Below, one piece after another: positions 5,129-5,378 of a stretch of DNA of 5,378 nucleotides. The DNA comes from Nitrosarchaeum sp. GTDB lineage: Archaea > Thermoproteota > Nitrososphaeria > Nitrososphaerales > Nitrosopumilaceae. Positions within the stretch are counted from its first letter, which is position 1; every line of letters begins with the position of its first letter. The notes beneath the pieces are model-generated. The model was given only the letters and a program-made list of their open reading frames with translations, did no database searches and had not been told where the DNA came from. The DNA is taken from positions 1-5,378 of the forward strand of contig JABFSW010000172.1 in NCBI GenBank assembly GCA_013140415.1. The letters are read 5' to 3'. Position numbers and translations under genes: made by a program.

Positions 5129-5136
5129 AATTATTT
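5129..5136 (-). promoter_or_regulatory. TATA-like box for the P-loop kinase
   Basis: Minus-strand AAATAATT is centred about 24.5 nt upstream of the ATG at 5108, near the leaderless spacing. AGGT about 10 nt before the ATG is a weak Shine-Dalgarno, so a longer leader from a more distant promoter is also possible. Confidence 0.35.
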
Positions 5137-5148
5137 GGGTTACCCCAA
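5135..5148. promoter_or_regulatory. Inverted repeat at the BRE position of the kinase promoter
   Basis: TTGGG (5135-5139) and CCCAA (5144-5148) are perfect inverted repeats around TTAC. This is the only G/C-dense stretch in the 145-nt divergent intergenic region, and it abuts the candidate TATA box on its upstream side. It could be an operator. It ends about 106 nt before the divergent zinc-ribbon ATG. Confidence 0.3.
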
Positions 5149-5214
5149 TACTACAAAATACAAGATTAGAACTAAATTTATGCTGAATTTGATTTTAAAA
5201 GCAATTTTACAATA

Positions 5215-5223
5215 GTTTAATTA
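5215..5223 (+). promoter_or_regulatory. TATA-like box for the zinc-ribbon gene
   Basis: GTTTAATTA is centred 35 nt upstream of ATG 5254, predicting a leader of about 9 nt. AGTTTAATT (5214-5222) is identical to 120-128 in the promoter of the membrane microprotein operon. TTTTAAAA at 5193-5200 is an alternative box giving a longer leader. Confidence 0.35.
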
Positions 5224-5253
5224 CAACACGATTTCACCAAGTTTTAGAAAGAT

Positions 5254-5378
5254 ATGCCATTTGATGGACCAAGAGAAATGTTCACCGCAACATGTGGTGA
5301 CTGTGGAAATGAATGTCAAATACCATTCAAGCCAAAAGACGACAGACCTGTTTATTGCAGAGAATGTTTCCAAAAGCA
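5254..5378 (+). CDS. CxxC-x17-CxxC zinc-ribbon protein (partial, 3' end missing)
   Basis: ATG 5254 opens a frame that runs off the window after 41 complete codons. The start reads MPFDGPREMFTATCGDCGNE, with cysteines at 14, 17, 35 and 38 in an exact CxxC-x17-CxxC arrangement and an extra Cys at 21. This matches a small zinc-ribbon domain found in bacteria and archaea, often near the start of short proteins with a low-complexity tail. Zinc binding by the four cysteines is predicted; nucleic-acid binding is common for such ribbons but not shown here. The aromatic and charged stretch IPFKPKDDRPVYCRECF is typical. It is divergent from the P-loop kinase with 145 nt between starts. Total length and C-terminus are unknown. 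Confidence 0.85.
   Translation, partial: MPFDGPREMFTATCGDCGNECQIPFKPKDDRPVYCRECFQK

Noticed and set aside
5180..5215. 11-codon hydrophobic ORF upstream of the zinc-ribbon gene
   Set aside because: Very short, no Shine-Dalgarno, and it runs through the candidate promoter of the next gene.

Overview
The window looks like part of a mesophilic ammonia-oxidising archaeon of the Nitrosopumilales (Thaumarchaeota/Nitrososphaerota), though no marker gene proves this. The sequence is strongly AT-rich, genes are short and tightly packed on both strands, and several start codons sit about 25-27 nt downstream of an archaeal TATA-like box. That spacing is expected for leaderless archaeal mRNAs. Internal genes instead carry GGTG/GTGAT-type Shine-Dalgarno sites. 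A short CxxC-x17-CxxC zinc-ribbon protein and a YyaL/SSP411 (DUF255) protein fit such a genome. No mobile element, CRISPR array, tRNA or rRNA was recognised.

Layout. Bases 1-59 are the last 18 codons of an unrecognised plus-strand gene. Bases 122-590 hold a small plus-strand operon: a TATA box, a 30-residue single-pass membrane microprotein, then a 108-residue protein whose C-terminal pattern resembles Arcadin-1. Its stop overlaps the stop of the convergent gene at 587-2614 (minus), a complete thioredoxin-fold plus six-hairpin-barrel protein of the SSP411/YyaL family. Upstream of that on the same strand is a 78-residue charged helical protein (2659-2895). It shares a 74-nt divergent promoter region with a zinc-dependent medium-chain alcohol dehydrogenase (2970-4001, plus).

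Bases 4002-4610 have no large gene but are not featureless. They contain a TATA box, a very acidic 29-codon ORF followed at once by a 9-bp hairpin, a second 18-codon ORF with a good Shine-Dalgarno site and a CxxC motif overlapping it, a possible minus-strand gene fragment, and a hairpin plus U-run terminator. That terminator serves a minus-strand P-loop kinase of the polynucleotide-kinase-like group (4611-5108), whose promoter region carries a short inverted repeat. A divergent CxxC-x17-CxxC zinc-ribbon gene starts at 5254 and runs off the end.

The genes do not form an obvious single pathway. Most transcription units are one or two genes long. The parts most likely to be undescribed are the membrane microprotein/Arcadin-1-like pair and the cluster of tiny ORFs and hairpins at 4096-4314. 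I see no clear evidence of a new multi-gene system; these are leads of moderate strength.
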